Assembly: GCA_916610825.1 (NCBI GenBank)
Contig: OU744446.1
Coordinates: 35,379,833-35,443,832, forward strand
From: Haliclystus octoradiatus
Taxonomy: Eukaryota; Cnidaria; Staurozoa; Stauromedusae; Haliclystidae
Length of the DNA stretch: 64,000 nucleotides
Direction: 5' to 3'
Made by a program: the position numbers and the translations under genes. The notes below the pieces were generated by a model. It had not been told where the DNA came from and ran no database searches. It worked only from the letters and a program-made list of their open reading frames with translations. Below are positions 1 through 13,371 of this stretch, piece after piece. Within the stretch, counting starts at the first letter, position 1; each line of letters opens with the position of its first letter.

Positions 1-45
1 AACCTACTAATATCATAATAAAGAGAATTAACATTATATGGATGG

Positions 46-225
46 TGCCCAGGGTCCGACAAAAGGTTTATCCTTCTGGAATCCTAGAGGCAGTTCAACA
101 TTTTCCTCAGAATTTTATTGTTGATGTTTGACCAATACTGTATATCCTGAAAAATATCACTTTCTTCTGAATTTGCTCTAACCTTCCGGAATCTAGGATT
201 CCAGGATTTCTACAAGGACTTTGGT
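46..225. repeat. Low-copy dispersed repeat
   Basis: CGACAAAAGGTTTATCCTTC and CTTTCTTCTGAATTTGCTCT have diverged relatives at 6765-6835, 8465-8550 (inverted) and 61846-61935. It fills most of the sequence left of the last visible DNMBP exon. No further exon was seen in 1-481. Confidence 0.5.
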
Positions 226-481
226 TGTGTTGTTATTTAATCACGCACAATAACATAAAGTAATTTACCCAGTATTTTATTTTACTTAGACCATAGTTAC
301 TAAAACTAACAATGAAGGTTGATAACGTTTACTTGCTGATTCTCTCCAGCCAGATAAAAAAATGCCAAGAATAAAATTCAGTGATATTTGGTGATATTTT
401 AAGTCCCTTCGATATTACCAGGTATTTAGGAAATGAACGATAAGCATTTAGACGGCATTATCCAGCAATGATTCACATTAC

Positions 482-922
482 CTATAGCTTCAATATCAGG
501 GTTTTCAATATCAACCAAAACAGCAGATAACGAGTCAAGAAATCTTTTAGCGACATTGTTACAGAGAACAGGAAGAGTTCCAAATATTACATCAACTTTT
601 ATAAGCTCAATCTATCAAAAGAAATAGAAAAACAAAATAGAACAACTAAAATGATATTGTACCATTGTATAAAGGGCCTTCTTACTTTTCAACAGTTTTC
701 AATTATTAACGGCCTTGGTGTAGTGGCTAGGGTGTTGGACCAACGGCCCGCAGGGTCTCGGGTTCAATCCCTGTCCGAAGCACTACAGGTTGGCGTCAGG
801 AAGGGCATCCGGCTATTAAACGCACACAAGCTTCAAAATACTAACAAATTAACCAACCACCCCGGTGAAAAAAAACTGTAAGCTTACCCGGTCCGTGGAA
901 AAATGATAAAAAAAAAAAAAAA

Positions 923-956
<34 letters not shown>

Positions 957-3900
957 TTTGATTTTTATTAGATTATCAATGGATAATCAAATTCGTTTTC
1001 GTATGAAATTCACCACACCAAGCATTGTAACAAGTCAGTATTTCGAACTTTGATATACACTGTATATCTCAATGGCAGTAAAAACCCTGTATACCACTGA
1101 TATTTACAATAAATAAGTATGTGCCATTTAAAAAGGTATTATTCAAAGTTTACCCAAAATTTAAGAACTGCTATTTTCTGACCCCTCTTTTCACCGCATT
1201 CAAGATAATGTTAAAATCATGGTAAGATTCTGGGTAACCATAAGCTACAATGTAGCTGTTAGAACTGTGTTAAATGGACTGGTAGTACGTGTTAGTATCT
1301 GGTGATTTCCCTGGGACAGTGCTGTCCTTTGACTAGTGCATTACTGGCCCTAAAGTGTATAAAAGAAAACAAGCAATAAACTGAATGTTTACATACCTTG
1401 GACTCTTTTAAATAATTGTATACTTTGGTCGAACATAATTTCAAATCAGTGACATAACTTTGTTCAGTATGTAGTAACTCTTTCACAACTTTTAATCGAT
1501 TGATTAACATTTTTGATTGAGCATCTATTGTTTTCACAGGGCTTGCTGATTCTTTGTCAGAAATTAATTCTGCAAACAAGAAATTACACTCATAAAAACG
1601 GGTAAATTGGACATTCACCAGGGTGACTGGTCAATATATTGGTACAGTGAAATCTATTACAACGGTAACCTCTATATAGTGGCCACCTGTCTATAGTGGT
1701 CACTCTTGCAATGTGTAGTATAGTATTTTCTATTAAATCAACAATGTAATATAACAACCATCTGCATATCGTGGTCAATTTATCTACTTCACATAGCTGT
1801 CTGTTACATACATGTTTCATTGTAAAATGAAACCTGTATATAACAGCCAGCTACGAGAGGTAGATAAATCGATCACTATAGACAGGTGGCCTTTATATAC
1901 CTGTTTGATTCAATAGAAAATACTATTTTAGACATTGCAAGAGTGACCATTATAGACAGGTGGCCGCTGTATAGAGGTGACCGTTGTAACAGGTTTGACT
2001 GTATTAGATCAGATAAATAAATAGAGATTACTAGGCAAATTTGCAACATTTTGTATGATTACGTCAAACCTTCAGCATACAGGCTTGAACTTTTTACGAG
2101 TTTGCGTTACCGTCTCCACGCGAATGGGCATAATTTCACAACAAAAAATTCGAATCACGTGACAACATGATACAGGAGATTGCATCTAATTGGTCTTCCA
2201 TATTTTTAGGAATGGTGGGACAGCTTTTAAGTAACAAGTTTCTCTAGCATATGTGCCGCAACTCTCAGTTTCTTGAAGCAGAACATGGGATAGAGGTTCT
2301 TACCTAAGAGATGACCATATAGACTGAGTTTGTACTTACCTGATAATTCTTTCATTTCATCATTTAGACCTTCTATCATAACAAGACAGAAACCAATGTT
2401 ATCTTGCAATTCTTTCTTTTCTTTTTCATCATCAGCTTCGGCTATCATTTTCTGAAGTGATCGTTTATTACTTTCATGCATCTAAATCAAACAATATAAT
2501 AATAGAACATCAATAATGTTGTAAAACGCTGCCTTATTGATCGAACACAGGGCTTAATGCAATAAATAAATAGCACAGATTAAATAATAAGAAGAGTAAG
2601 AGCACTAGACAGTCACATTTGCTACTTGAAATTTCAAACCGAAGCGATCACCTTCAATAATCATCAGAGTGTAGTTTTTTTTTCTTCATTGAATAGATTA
2701 TTACCTGATGATCGATTGGGCATGAAACTTCAAGTAGCAAAGATGACTGTCTGATTCTCTGACAATAACTATAAATTGTAAATTGTAATCCTGTATTACA
2801 GATCAAATGAAACCTTTAGAGTACCATATTAGACCAAGCACCACATATCTAAAATGGCAGGTTTCTCCGGGCAACTTGAAATTTACATAAAATGTTCATA
2901 AAAATCCATAAATACTTTCCCGTTTCTTGTTTAAGTCAAATTTAATTGTGGACCTCACCAACGATAAATTTGTAAATCATTCAACGGTCAGAGTCCTCTT
3001 AATTCATACATTTCCTGTTTTCGTCATGCTTCTATGGGTTTGCCAAATCACGGGAGAACAAAAGAATCAAAGACCATGAAGCTCATTTCAAGATTCCAAT
3101 TAGCATAACCTTTTGTTGGACACTGTGTAGGGGTCACCTCTATACAGCATACACCTGTCTATAGTGGCCACTCTTGCAATGTCCAAGATAGTGTTTTATA
3201 TTGAATCAACCCTGCATATAAAGACCACCTGCATATAGTGGTCAATTTATCTACCTTTCAGGCTCTCATAGCTGACTGTTACATACAGGTTTCACCGTGG
3301 CATTTTACTATCACTAAATCATGTTGGTAAAGAATTATTTCGCATAAAGATGACCATAATATTTGAAATTGAAACCAGTTTTGTATTATATTTATAAAGA
3401 TAAATAGTATTTTACCTCAATTTGTGATTCTATATCAGCTATACGAGATGATATTCCATCTTCACTGCTTGTATTGAGTAGTGTATGAGAACGTTCATCT
3501 GAAGAGAAATTTAATAATAATAATAATAGTGATGATAACAATAATAATAATAATGATGATAACAATAATAATAATAATAAATGAAATGTTCTTATGGACT
3601 CTGGTACATCACAAGCATAAAAGTCGGTAAAAATGAAGAAAATCCCTTTGAAGAAAACACCAATAAAATAGACTGCTAAATTATTTGTGCTTATTTTGCA
3701 GCTCATAGAGCATAATAAAAATCAGTTGACACAAAGACACAAGGGACTATGTCATGTCTGCAGAATGTCCCTGTGAAAACAGTTCACGAATGTTAAACAA
3801 CATGTCTTTTTCAGTTTCTTTTTAGGAAAATTGGAGCCATTTAACGTTCATAAACTGTTCATGAACTCCTGAACTGTTTTTTGCAGGGTTACACTGTAAT

Positions 3901-6900
3901 TTAAACTTGTAAATTTTGAATGATATTGTAGTGAGCTATTGATCGTCTTTTGGCATAAAAGTAATTGAGACGGTATCGCCATACCAAAGGCACTCGTACT
4001 GCTCCTCTATTTCTAGAAGAGTGACTTTTTCGCTGAGAGCGTTGATGTTAAATGCTCTTTATTGATCTCAGCCATGACACAACGGATCAATTTCAACAGA
4101 TATATGTCAGATGGCCCTTGTTTGATAAATGCGCAACGATGTGCCGCAGCTACTTACAATGCAATTCCCTCTGGGCCATCCAATCGCCATCCTTAGATGA
4201 TACTCATTTGATGTTTTAGATAAAGTCAAAGCTGAGTTGACCTTTGGGGGATATGAGCCATAGTCTATTAGACATGATCAGATCTGAAGTTTGGCTGCTC
4301 TGCCATCTGAGCTAATGAGCTGAGCATATAGACCATATATATATTACATTAACGTAGAGGGTTTAAATTGAATAACAGCTAATGATTTGAAATATGTTGT
4401 ACTAACAAAAAAGTTTTTATCAATGATTTACCTTCAAGTGAACTGAGGTTATCCTGTAAATTGTCAATTACTGCTATGTAAGAATCGCGTTTGACTTCAA
4501 GGTCTTTGAGTTTTGATTTATCCTCAACCATCTAACAAAATATGAGAAAAAACATTCACAACCCCTGTGAAAAACAGTTCAGGAGTTCATGAACGCAAAA
4601 TGGCTCCAATGTTCCTGAACTGTTCATGAACCCTCACAGACAGTTCATGAACAGTTCATAAATAGTTCATGAAAATTTGGGGCCATTTAATGTTCATAAA
4701 CTGTTCATGAACTGTTCATGAACTCCTGAACTGTTTTTGCAGGGGAATGTCTGTAAGTAATATGCTGGATTACTTTGGTATAGTATAACTGGAATGCCTA
4801 ACTAGTACGGAAATCATCATGCTCTGTGGCTATCCGGTATACAGTAATTGAATCCCAGCCTTACAGTTTTAGAATAATGATAATATAGTGGCTGATGTCA
4901 AACAAGAAATGTTTACTTGTTGTTGTTGCAGACGCATCTAGTTATAGCATCATTTTGTGTTGATTGAAAACTGTTTGTTTGGGCATAGTTCACAGATTAT
5001 AACGACCAGATACGGCACTGAAAGTCGAATTCATTGTATTTTCGAATTCAATTGTTCTCGGCGACCATTATGTCTGTTGCCCCTCGATGACCTGGCTGCA
5101 GTTACGCACTAAAATCGCCAAAACACAATAAAATTTGCACTTATTTTATAGGAAAATAACACGTTTCTTTTGCGCCCAATTTTTATGCTAAAGGAAAATA
5201 ACAGGAAAGTATATCATCTATTTTGAGATGGTCGCTTGATAATATGGTATATTGTATCTGGAAGACAATATTTTATTGACTTATGAAAGTTGAACAAAAT
5301 CATTGATTTTACTGAAGAGAAAAGCTGGCTATAAATTATGAATACAAGCAGTTTTTGGTAAATAAAATTTACAATTGCATTGCAAATAATATTTCATAAT
5401 ATGATTTCATTAATTTGTCAAATGTATGTGGCTCTTTACACGAATTTTCCCAGTTTAAAATGCCGTGGTTTTGGAGTGCTTGTGATCGTATTCGATCGAA
5501 AATAATGGCAAAAACGTAAGCAGTAATTTCCATAAAAATCCACTCCAAATAGCCTATTCTTTGACTGTGATTGCGTTATTCCATATCACCAAGCATCGGT
5601 GCATATTATTTTACAGTTTGCAATGAAATGTATGTGATAAGCTACAAATATTGTCATCCTTTCTTCATTTCAACCGTAGACTTTTTAGGTTTTTGAATTT
5701 ATGGCATTTAAAATAAATTTGCTAATATCAAAATTACAATTTTGAATTTTATATATAGCGTATCATCCATCCACTCGCATTGAGTAGCTTGAGAAGGCTG
5801 AATTCAGCTTCAAAAATGAATTACTTTAAGTATCATTTTGTAGATAATTCCCTAAATTCGTAATGGACAACGATGAAATGCGTCAAAAATGGGCAACAAA
5901 CATAATGACCGTTATTTAACCAATCACAATTTTCGAACGTTCAGTGCCGTATCTGGTCGTTATAATCTGTGGGCATAGTTTGATTGATTGACAGGAATCA
6001 TTTTGGATCATATCACATTGATTTTCATCTAATTTCTAGTTTGCCTTTACTCTTTTTAACTCACCTTGATCAAAGATTCAATATCATTCAGACGTTCATG
6101 TTGATGCTGAAATAATAAAATTAATGAACGTTTTACATTTCTTACAACCGATAAAAGTATCGTAGGATATTAATAATAATAATAATAATTGAAAAACAAA
6201 CATGTTGTCATTTTCTATAAAACTGTTTTAAATTTTAATTTTCTGACTCTGACCATATGATTTCTCACAACCGATAAAATGAGTAAGTACCGTAGGATAT
6301 AATAATAATAATAATTGAAAAACAAACATTTTTTTCTATAAAATTGTTTTAAATCTTAATCTGTTGTCTCAAGGTGTGGGATTTATTTATGGAAAAGGTG
6401 GCTTACAGAGAGGCATGGATGTGAGAATGGCGTAGAGAAATATAAAAATTGTAAAATGCAAAGCCCTTAAGAAATGGTGGCAACATTTTCCTGACTTTTA
6501 CATCCTTCAAAAGTTTTCATTGTTTTGTCACTCTTCCAAATATTTCCAAGGTATTCTTGAGAAAGTTGTATCCATTCAGTCCGTCTGGGACTCCGATATT
6601 TCCTTCCTTTTCGGGTGATTTCAACATGCAAACGCTTTCATATCTTTTTTATTTTCTGGTTATTGTCATTGAAATATGGCAAAAATTACACAATTTACTT
6701 CTCTGCCCAAGAAATGAAAGCAAACGAAATTTCTTCTGATTAAAAACTTTAATACAACTATTTCCCCCTTCCTTCTGAATTTGTGCTAGCCTCTCGGGAC
6801 CTTAAGTCACAGAATTTTCTTGAACCCTACACACATCAGACAAAAAAGACATAGATTTTTTGTGTGAAAGTTACTATCGTTTGCCCAGGGCTTGATCAAC

Positions 6901-9900
6901 AGTAATTACGTATGAGTATAAGATAGGATAGAGTACACATACCTCTATCTGGGATATAACTGAGTTGATTTTATCATCCGATGAAGCAGCATCTTGCAGT
7001 AAAGGACTTTTCGGAGGTGAACCTAAACAAAAATTAATGGTAACATAAACATCATCATTTATTCACCAATACCCGATAAGTTTACATAATTAATTCTGCT
7101 CAGCCATCCCCTGCGAAAACAGTTCAGGAGTTCATGAACAGTTCATGAACTCCTGAACTGTTTTTCGAAGGGGATATCATCAATTGTACATCCTAATGGG
7201 TTCATACATGACGTTTAAAAAACAGTATTGTACAAAAGAGATTAAAAAATTATCAATCAAAAAAGATAGATTTTATTCTAATCATTGAAATGCACATAGC
7301 GCAAAGTTTACATAGATGTTTGCGTTTACAATGATTGTTATCATCCCTTAAGCAGTTCTGCTTGTTATTGGGGGCAAAGTTCTTGACATGTTGGGTTTTA
7401 TTGATGTTGAAAACCATTAGACAATAGCATCTGTGTCTGTAATTTTTGTTTAAAAAAAAAGAATTTAAGAAAAAATTTTTTTCTTACTATTTAATAGGCA
7501 TTTACAGGTTTTGATAAAGTAAAACTAATATGCAGTTTAATAATGTTAACCTTCATTCTATCATCCAAACAAGGCTGTGTTAGTGACTTTTTAACGAAAA
7601 TTATTTTTAAATTATATTTAAACAAACACACAAAAAAGCTAATATATAAGCAAACAAACAAATAAAACACACAAACAAACAAACTAAAAAAGAAACAAAC
7701 AAGCAAATAAAAAACAAACTAATAAACAAACTAATAAAACAAACAAACAAACAAACGCACAAACAAACACATAAACAAGCAAACAAAAAAACAAACAAAC
7801 TAATAAAACAAACTAATAAAACAAACTAATAAAACAAACAAACAAACACACACACACAAACAAACACACAAAAAAGCTAATATATAAGCAAACAAACACA
7901 TAAAACAAAAAACACACACATAAACAAACTAATAAACAAACAACTAAACAAGCAAATAAACCAATAAACAAACAAATGATTATACTGTATATTTGTTGCA
8001 GGTTTGATGATCAATTTTATTATCATAAGGATTGGATGAATTACATACCGTTAACTTTTGTAAGCGTGTCATCTGATGGGGAATGTACACCACGAGGTGG
8101 AGCCTTAAACTGAAATAGAAAATTCCCTTTCAAACCATGAAGCAATAATGGGAAAATCTATTATTTTGCCACTATAATATGTCTACTAGCAGACAAGTAC
8201 ACGTTTCTCGCCATTACCGGTACTGATTTATTCTACATCATTTTCAGTCCTGTTATATTCAAATTGAAAAAGGTAATTTTTGGGGTGAAACATTAGACAA
8301 CTATGCTTGCATGCATAGAAAAAGAAGAATCAGTGTCATTCCAGGAAAGATCAGTGATATCAGTATTATGATATTTTTTTTTAAAGGGAATAATTTTCAA
8401 TTTATCATGTTGTTATTGTGGTTTGATGCTGGGCTTAGTACTGTAGGCTTGTCTTCTTGAAACAGGACAAAGTTTGTGCAGGGTCTGAAAGAGCGGGAGT
8501 TCTGCAATGCTAGATTCCAGGAGGCTAGGACATACTCAGAAGAAATTTGACATTTTTATCTGGGCGTCTATCTATTTGAAAACTTTTCTGTTTCTAATTT
8601 CATAATCAAACAAAACAGGAAAACTGTAACCAATTAGGAAGATGTAATTACATGAAATGTGTGTTGCTATGGTAATAACAAGCGATATCAAGTAATAATT
8701 TCTTAATTTGCTTCAAAAAATTGTAATGTTCAACTAGGCTATATTTCAATTCAAAATTTGAAATTGCATCAAAATGTAAGTAATAACAAAATGAAATTTA
8801 GTAGAATTTTTTTGCCAATTCCAAGTGTGAGTTTCAAAACTCTATTGAAGATGTTTTTGGGTCAGTTTTCCGGACCAAAAAATAATCCCGGAAAACACCC
8901 TGACAAACTAACTAACATGATACTTACTGGATAAAATTGAACCCAACTTCTATTGTAGCTTGATGATCAGCCAAGCGCAAGAAATTTAAATATTTCAATA
9001 ACGATAAAAAACTTTTAGAAAAAGCAGGAGATCAGGTTCAAATCCGTTGATACCGGAAATATGAAATTGCGTTTCCTTTTATTTCTTTAATCCAACAGTA
9101 GAAAAATAATCACAATTTACTACCCAAGAACTCAAAAAGTCGGAAAAAATCTCCATGTTTTTTTGTCCGCTAAGAGTTTTGTTTTGGTGGATCATTCTAC
9201 AATAAATCAGGCAAGCTAGTAGACATTTTCACCGGGGGGTTGGTCAGTTGGTTAGTAAGCAATTTGAGGAGTGTGTGTGTGTGAGTTTAATGGCTGAATA
9301 CCGTTCCTGACGCCAACCAATAATGCTTCTGCCAGGAATTAAGCCTAAGACCCTGTTGGCTGAGGTCCAATGCCCTAACCACTACATCAAGGCCCAACAG
9401 CAGGGTACTGAATTGGGAATTTGAAACAAGCATCTATAATTCTGTAGGCCTACCTTGTTGACGGGTAATGTGTTATGTCTTCTCAGGCCAGGGCTGCTTG
9501 ATGCAGATGTAGCATCTTTGTCTGATGACATATCAGCGATATGATCAACGGAGCCTCTTTGAATAGATTGAGATGAAAGAGATTTGCTTAAAGACGGTAC
9601 TCTTTGACGCGGATCTGGCGCAAGAGGTTTCAATAGCTTAGATGATGACGTTTTGTCAACAGAATCAAGCAAATCATTATTATTACTTTGTGATGATTTC
9701 ATAATTGGTGTTGTGCTTGGTCTTCGAGGAGCCTGACGTTTCTTACGAGGCGGTCTCACAACTGTTTGAGGGATTGGCTTTGTTGGGGCTACAGATTTTT
9801 TAGCAATTAAAGGTGACGTATCAGATGTTGGAATTGTTCCATTAGACTTCGGTGATATAGGTGATACAACTTTCTCTGGTAGTGCAGATTTCGAGACTGA

Positions 9901-10947
9901 TTTCTTTTTTTTAGATTTACGGAAGCTCAATGTTTTCGGTCTTATCTGAAGTGGAGGTTTATCAACATCTGAGAAACTTCTCTCTCTTTTTTCAACGCTT
10001 CCTCTTTTTTCAACGCTCAAGCTAGTATGTAGAGTAGGCTTTGATGAAGTCGTTTTATCCAGGATAACTTTTTCCGGTTGCAATGTTTCCTCTTCTAAAA
10101 CCTCATTAGGATCAAATGGTAAATCTCTTATGATTTCAACATAATTTTTAGGGAATATTCCTTCATGTTTACCAATTTGACCACATAGCCATTCTTTACT
10201 AACTTTCTTTTTTAAGACAATAATATCTCCTTTATCAAAGCTTAGATCCTTCTCAGTCACACCAACATACATAAACAAAGCTTTAGCATGTGGCTGTAGA
10301 CTAACATCATCGGCAGCAACATCTTCTTCATGATAACGCAATTCATCCGGTAGCTGTACAATAATATCTATAAACATTGATGGAAATTTTCCTGTTTTTC
10401 CATTAATTTCTCCTTCAATCCAAAAGCCATCAATTTCACGCTTTAAGACAATATGTTTTCCCTTGGAAAATGAAAGTTCTTCGGGGCTTTGTGCTGTGAA
10501 GTCATTATTTGCAGTGCCATGTGGCTCGGGTATTTTGGAACACCTAGTCTCTTTGCCACCATTTACAATTTCTTCAGTATGCGAAAGATTAATCTCTTTT
10601 ATAAATTTCTTTGGGAAAATACCTTTTTTGCCATTGCATTCTCCTTCAAGCCAATTTTCATCAACTATACTTAAAATAGTTATTAACTGTCCAATACCAA
10701 AGCTCAAATCGCCGTCTTCATGACTAATGTATGGGTCAGAAGCAACACATATCCGTTCTGGGCAATGTTTTAAAACTTCTTTAACAAACACCGACGGAAA
10801 TTGACCTGTTACACCATTACAGACACCATGCAACCATTCGTTACTAACTTCTTTGATAATTTTGATATAATCTCCTTTTGAAAACGATAAATCTCCATCT
10901 GCTTCTTTGGTGAAATCATAAGCAGCTACTACTAAAGAACCAGCCAT
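482..10947 (-). CDS. DNMBP: DNMBP/Tuba-like Rho guanine nucleotide exchange factor, 5' part (nine exons, runs off left edge)
   Basis: Scaffold and Cdc42 exchange factor of the Tuba family, which links dynamin and N-WASP/actin regulators at membranes. Exons read on the minus strand: 10947-9454, 8109-8049, 7022-6943, 6106-6065, 4531-4432, 3498-3416, 2481-2340, 1569-1397, 611-482. Every junction has GT/AG signals and the phases join without a break (about 768 codons). The first exon encodes four SH3 domains in about the first 285 residues; the first opens with an AAYDF motif and repeated FP.xFV/FI/YV ends are visible. A Ser/Pro/Lys-rich linker with RPPRKKRQAPRRP follows, then a Glu/Lys-rich coiled coil, then the DH domain from about residue 690 (RLKVVKELLHTEQSYVTDL, later VDVIFGTLPVLCNN). 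Human DNMBP has about 1577 residues with the same order, then the rest of DH, BAR and two SH3; these must lie left of position 482. The start ATG is 3 nt after a strong acceptor (ttttcttcag). The introns are full of repeats. Seen: exons and motifs. Known: family role. Confidence 0.92.
709..955 (+). mobile_element. tRNA-derived SINE, family 2, with poly-A tail
   Basis: The head GGCCTTGGTGTAGTGGCTAG with a B-box-like GGGTTCAATCCC resembles a tRNA. The body has GGCGTCAGGAAGGGCATCCGG and CACCCCGGTGAAAA, followed by an A-rich tail to about 955. Relatives lie at 9228-9395 (minus) and 26283-26470 (plus). It is in a DNMBP intron. Confidence 0.75.
1645..2001. mobile_element. 357-bp pogo/mariner-like MITE with TA duplication
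   Basis: Nearly palindromic over its length, beginning CAGTGAAATCTATTACAACG and ending CGTTGTAACAGGTTTGACTG, flanked by TA. Repeated CCACCTGTCTATAGTGG blocks lie in both arms. A partial relative lies at 3127-3300. Confidence 0.78.
2606..2753. mobile_element. Short hairpin MITE, AGACAGTCA ends
   Basis: GACAGTCACATTTGCTACTT at the left is inverted at the right as AAGTAGCAAAGATGACTGTC. One arm of a relative is at 46294-46365, next to GPCR array member 2. Confidence 0.65.
3127..3300. mobile_element. Partial copy of the pogo/mariner-like MITE
   Basis: GGGGTCACCTCTATACAGCA, CACCTGTCTATAGTGGCCAC and GTGGTCAATTTATCTACCTT match the left arm of 1645-2001; the right arm is missing. Confidence 0.65.
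3768..3889. mobile_element. GTTCATGAAC hairpin MITE, diverged
   Basis: TCCCTGTGAAAACAGTTCAC at the left and GAACTGTTTTTTGCAGGG at the right, with fewer intact GTTCATGAAC units between them. Confidence 0.65.
3965..4322 (-). mobile_element. tRNA-derived SINE, family 1
   Basis: Minus-strand copy of a family of about 350 bp. The tRNA-like head (degraded A box, TGGCAGAGCAGCC) is at the right end and the GCGATACCGTCTC-like end at the left. It lies in the DNMBP intron between 3498 and 4432. Confidence 0.75.
4562..4745. mobile_element. GTTCATGAAC hairpin MITE
   Basis: CCCCTGTGAAAAACAGTTCA begins the element and GAACTGTTTTTGCAGGGG closes it as an inverted repeat. The interior consists mostly of palindromic GTTCATGAAC units. 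Relatives: 3768-3889, 7108-7173 and 14788-14902. Confidence 0.75.
4991..5971. mobile_element. 981-bp non-autonomous DNA transposon with 31-bp TIRs and 9-10 bp TSD
   Basis: Begins CACAGATTATAACGACCAGA and ends with its reverse complement; about 31 bp match exactly. A second inner inverted block follows (GACCATTATGTCTGTTGCCC against GGGCAACAAACATAATGACC). The flanks are GGCATAGTT at 4982-4990 and 5972-5980. A 9-bp duplication suggests a Mutator-like origin. No ORF of note. It lies in the DNMBP intron between exons 4531 and 6065. Confidence 0.85.
7108..7173. mobile_element. GTTCATGAAC hairpin MITE, minimal 66-bp copy
   Basis: CCCCTGCGAAAACAGTTCAG joins almost directly to its inverted end CTGAACTGTTTTTCGAAGGGG-type sequence, leaving a near-perfect hairpin. 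Confidence 0.72.
7616..7978. repeat. Low-complexity AAAC/ACAC-rich tract
   Basis: Long run of AAAC, AAACT and CA units. The Phe/Cys/Leu-rich open frames on its minus strand are artefacts of this composition. Confidence 0.9.
9228..9395 (-). mobile_element. tRNA-derived SINE, family 2
   Basis: Reverse-strand copy of the 709-955 element. It shares the CCTTGATGTAGTGGTTAGGG head, the GCGTCAGGAACGG body and the CCCCGGTGAAAA end. It lies in the first DNMBP coding intron, next to exon 1. Confidence 0.7.
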
Positions 10948-10950
10948 TAT

Positions 10951-13371
10951 CTGAAGAAAAGGACACAAAAACACCACAAGTTGTAACAGGTAATTATTAT
11001 GCTAGTTATTATGGAAATTTTATGCGATACGTTTAATCTCATGGCTTGGCTTCTTAGAATTAATAGAAATAATAAACAATAAAGCAATTCAACAATACAA
11101 TTGAACTATCAATTTCAAGAGTCAACTGGCATATTTATCAAGAAAATATCACACAAATTTCTGTTACCATTATTCCATAAAAGAAATGATAAACAGCTCG
11201 GTGATGGCTATTATTTGATCAAATATATATGAAACTCCTTTTTATATCAGTAACCTTGTACCTGGGACCTTATGATGCTAAAACATTTCTCGGAGATAAC
11301 AATAACTTAACAACTTAAAAAAATCTCTACAGTGAAACATGTAGGCTGTATACATATAAAGTAGACGTCTGCATGGGATAGGATTAGGTAGTAGGCCTAC
11401 TAGTAATTCGAATGTTATCGAAAAATTTCACAATCCGAATGAGAAAAAATCCAAAAATTACGGATTCAGATTTTTGTAATCCGATCTGACCAAATCCGAT
11501 TTATCAAAATGCCGAAAACTTCCCAGGAATTAATACACACAATTTTCAATCTAAAAACCAGAATAAATAGTAATTTCTCTAATATATAGGCCTAGGGGAA
11601 TTTCTCTATTTTTTCTCTCAGCGAGATTTGTCCTAAAATATGCCTTTGACGGCAGTTTACAACGACAAGGGAATTCCAGATTGAAATAATAATCACGCTC
11701 AAATACATCATGTATTAAATTGTAATTTCAAAGTTTTCTCCCACTTTAATGAATATGATCAAAGGGTATGAAATTCAGATTTTATGGACAATCGAAATTT
11801 GATTGGAGAACTTGAAATGATGGAATGATGAAATTGTGTACAATCCAGTGTGGAAATATTTTTTTTATAAAACTTTCTGGAGGGGAATGCCATTGGACTA
11901 TCCCCGTTTAGTAGCAAATATTGGCTAGTCCTGCTTAGTATATAATCGGTGTAGCCTAGGCCTAGGAATATGCTTTGAAGTTATTGGAATTGAATATTGA
12001 TTAAAGTTTGAAACATATAACTTCAAAAGGATCCTGCTTGAATTGCCATAATTTGCTCATATCCAATATAGAAATATAGGAGGCATTTTCAGTTGAAGAT
12101 GTCAGAGAACAACATTCAGCTCAGGTCGGCAAATAAAAGATATATTTTTTATCGGAAAGGAGCTTTTCTAGCTAGCCCGTACAAAATTCAGCACGATAAC
12201 TACAAACTTTGTACGTTGCTGACAAAAGGTACCGATCAAAAGACCTGTAGGTATCACGACAAACAATAGGATAAGGTAATTAGTGTGCAAATCAGATCAA
12301 AAATAGCGTTGGTCTACGCTTCACTGACAAGCGGATAATATATGAATTTGGAAAATGATAAATTTAAAATGTAAAATAAATAATGGATAGACTGACTACG
12401 GCAGAAAAAAACAAAAGATCACAATCACATAGATTGAAGATCAGATATATTTAAATTCAAATAATTCAAAGGACTGTTTGCCTTTGCTGAAAGCCGTTTT
12501 GACTGAATACAACTCCTGAAAGACTGTCACGCTTAACTTTCAACAAGGATAAAATTTAAGCATTTGTTGAACATCAGACACAATGTTGTTAATCCGGCTG
12601 GCATACCACCTGCTGTAGATTATAGCTAACACATTTGAAATATACGACCTCAACAATGAATTTCGTGGTAATATGCTAGTCAAATAGTGACATTACCTTA
12701 AGTTTGTATTTATAATTACAAAGATTCTTTCAAAATGCAGACCAAGCCCTGCATCGAGTCCACTTCATTCCAACTTTCAAAGATAGCGTATAGCAACATT
12801 GATCTTTCCCAGTGTAAAATAAGGTGTTGTGTTATCACCATTAGATATATCGACTTGAATTGATGGTTAGGCATATACTGAGAAAGTAGTTTCTGACAAA
12901 CTACTTGTTTTTGCCAAATAGTGAAAGATAGATGATTTTTTGAGTGGAAAACAAATGATAGGGCAGATCGAGGCTGATCTTTTAAATTCCATTAAAAACA
13001 GGGGGTAATGCTTAATCGATAAAAGAAACATGTCCCAAAATAAATTATGAATTTAAATCAAAATGATGATTTTCATCGAGGATTGAATGGTTTAGAGTCA
13101 AATTTATCGCTCAAATTTTATTGTTCGTAAAAATTGAGCTTTAGTGTCATTATATATAGTTATTACATATTTTATTCAGACAGTTACACCTCCTTAAAAT
13201 TTGATAATTTTTCTGTCGGAAAGCATGAGCTGGCACAAAGTCACAACAAAGATGGCGACATGACGTTTCAAAACTTTAAAGATATTATTCACAACTGGAA
13301 GTTGCGGCTCACGATCGTTTAGAGAACCTAATCAAATAAAAAGTACACATGTTTTGAAAATAGTTGTAGAG
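10951..13371. other. Intergenic space between divergent DNMBP and FICD
   Basis: No convincing exon or repeat. It must hold the promoters of both genes, and any upstream non-coding exon of DNMBP, but no clear TATA box or CpG-rich core was seen. Confidence 0.5.

Noticed and set aside
3392-3706. Leu-run open frame around the sixth DNMBP exon
   Set aside because: Only 3416-3498 is exon. The Leu run is an intronic AAT/GAT microsatellite read in frame.
7491-7798. Phe/Leu/Cys-rich open frames on the minus strand
   Set aside because: They come entirely from the AAAC/ACAC low-complexity tract inside a DNMBP intron.
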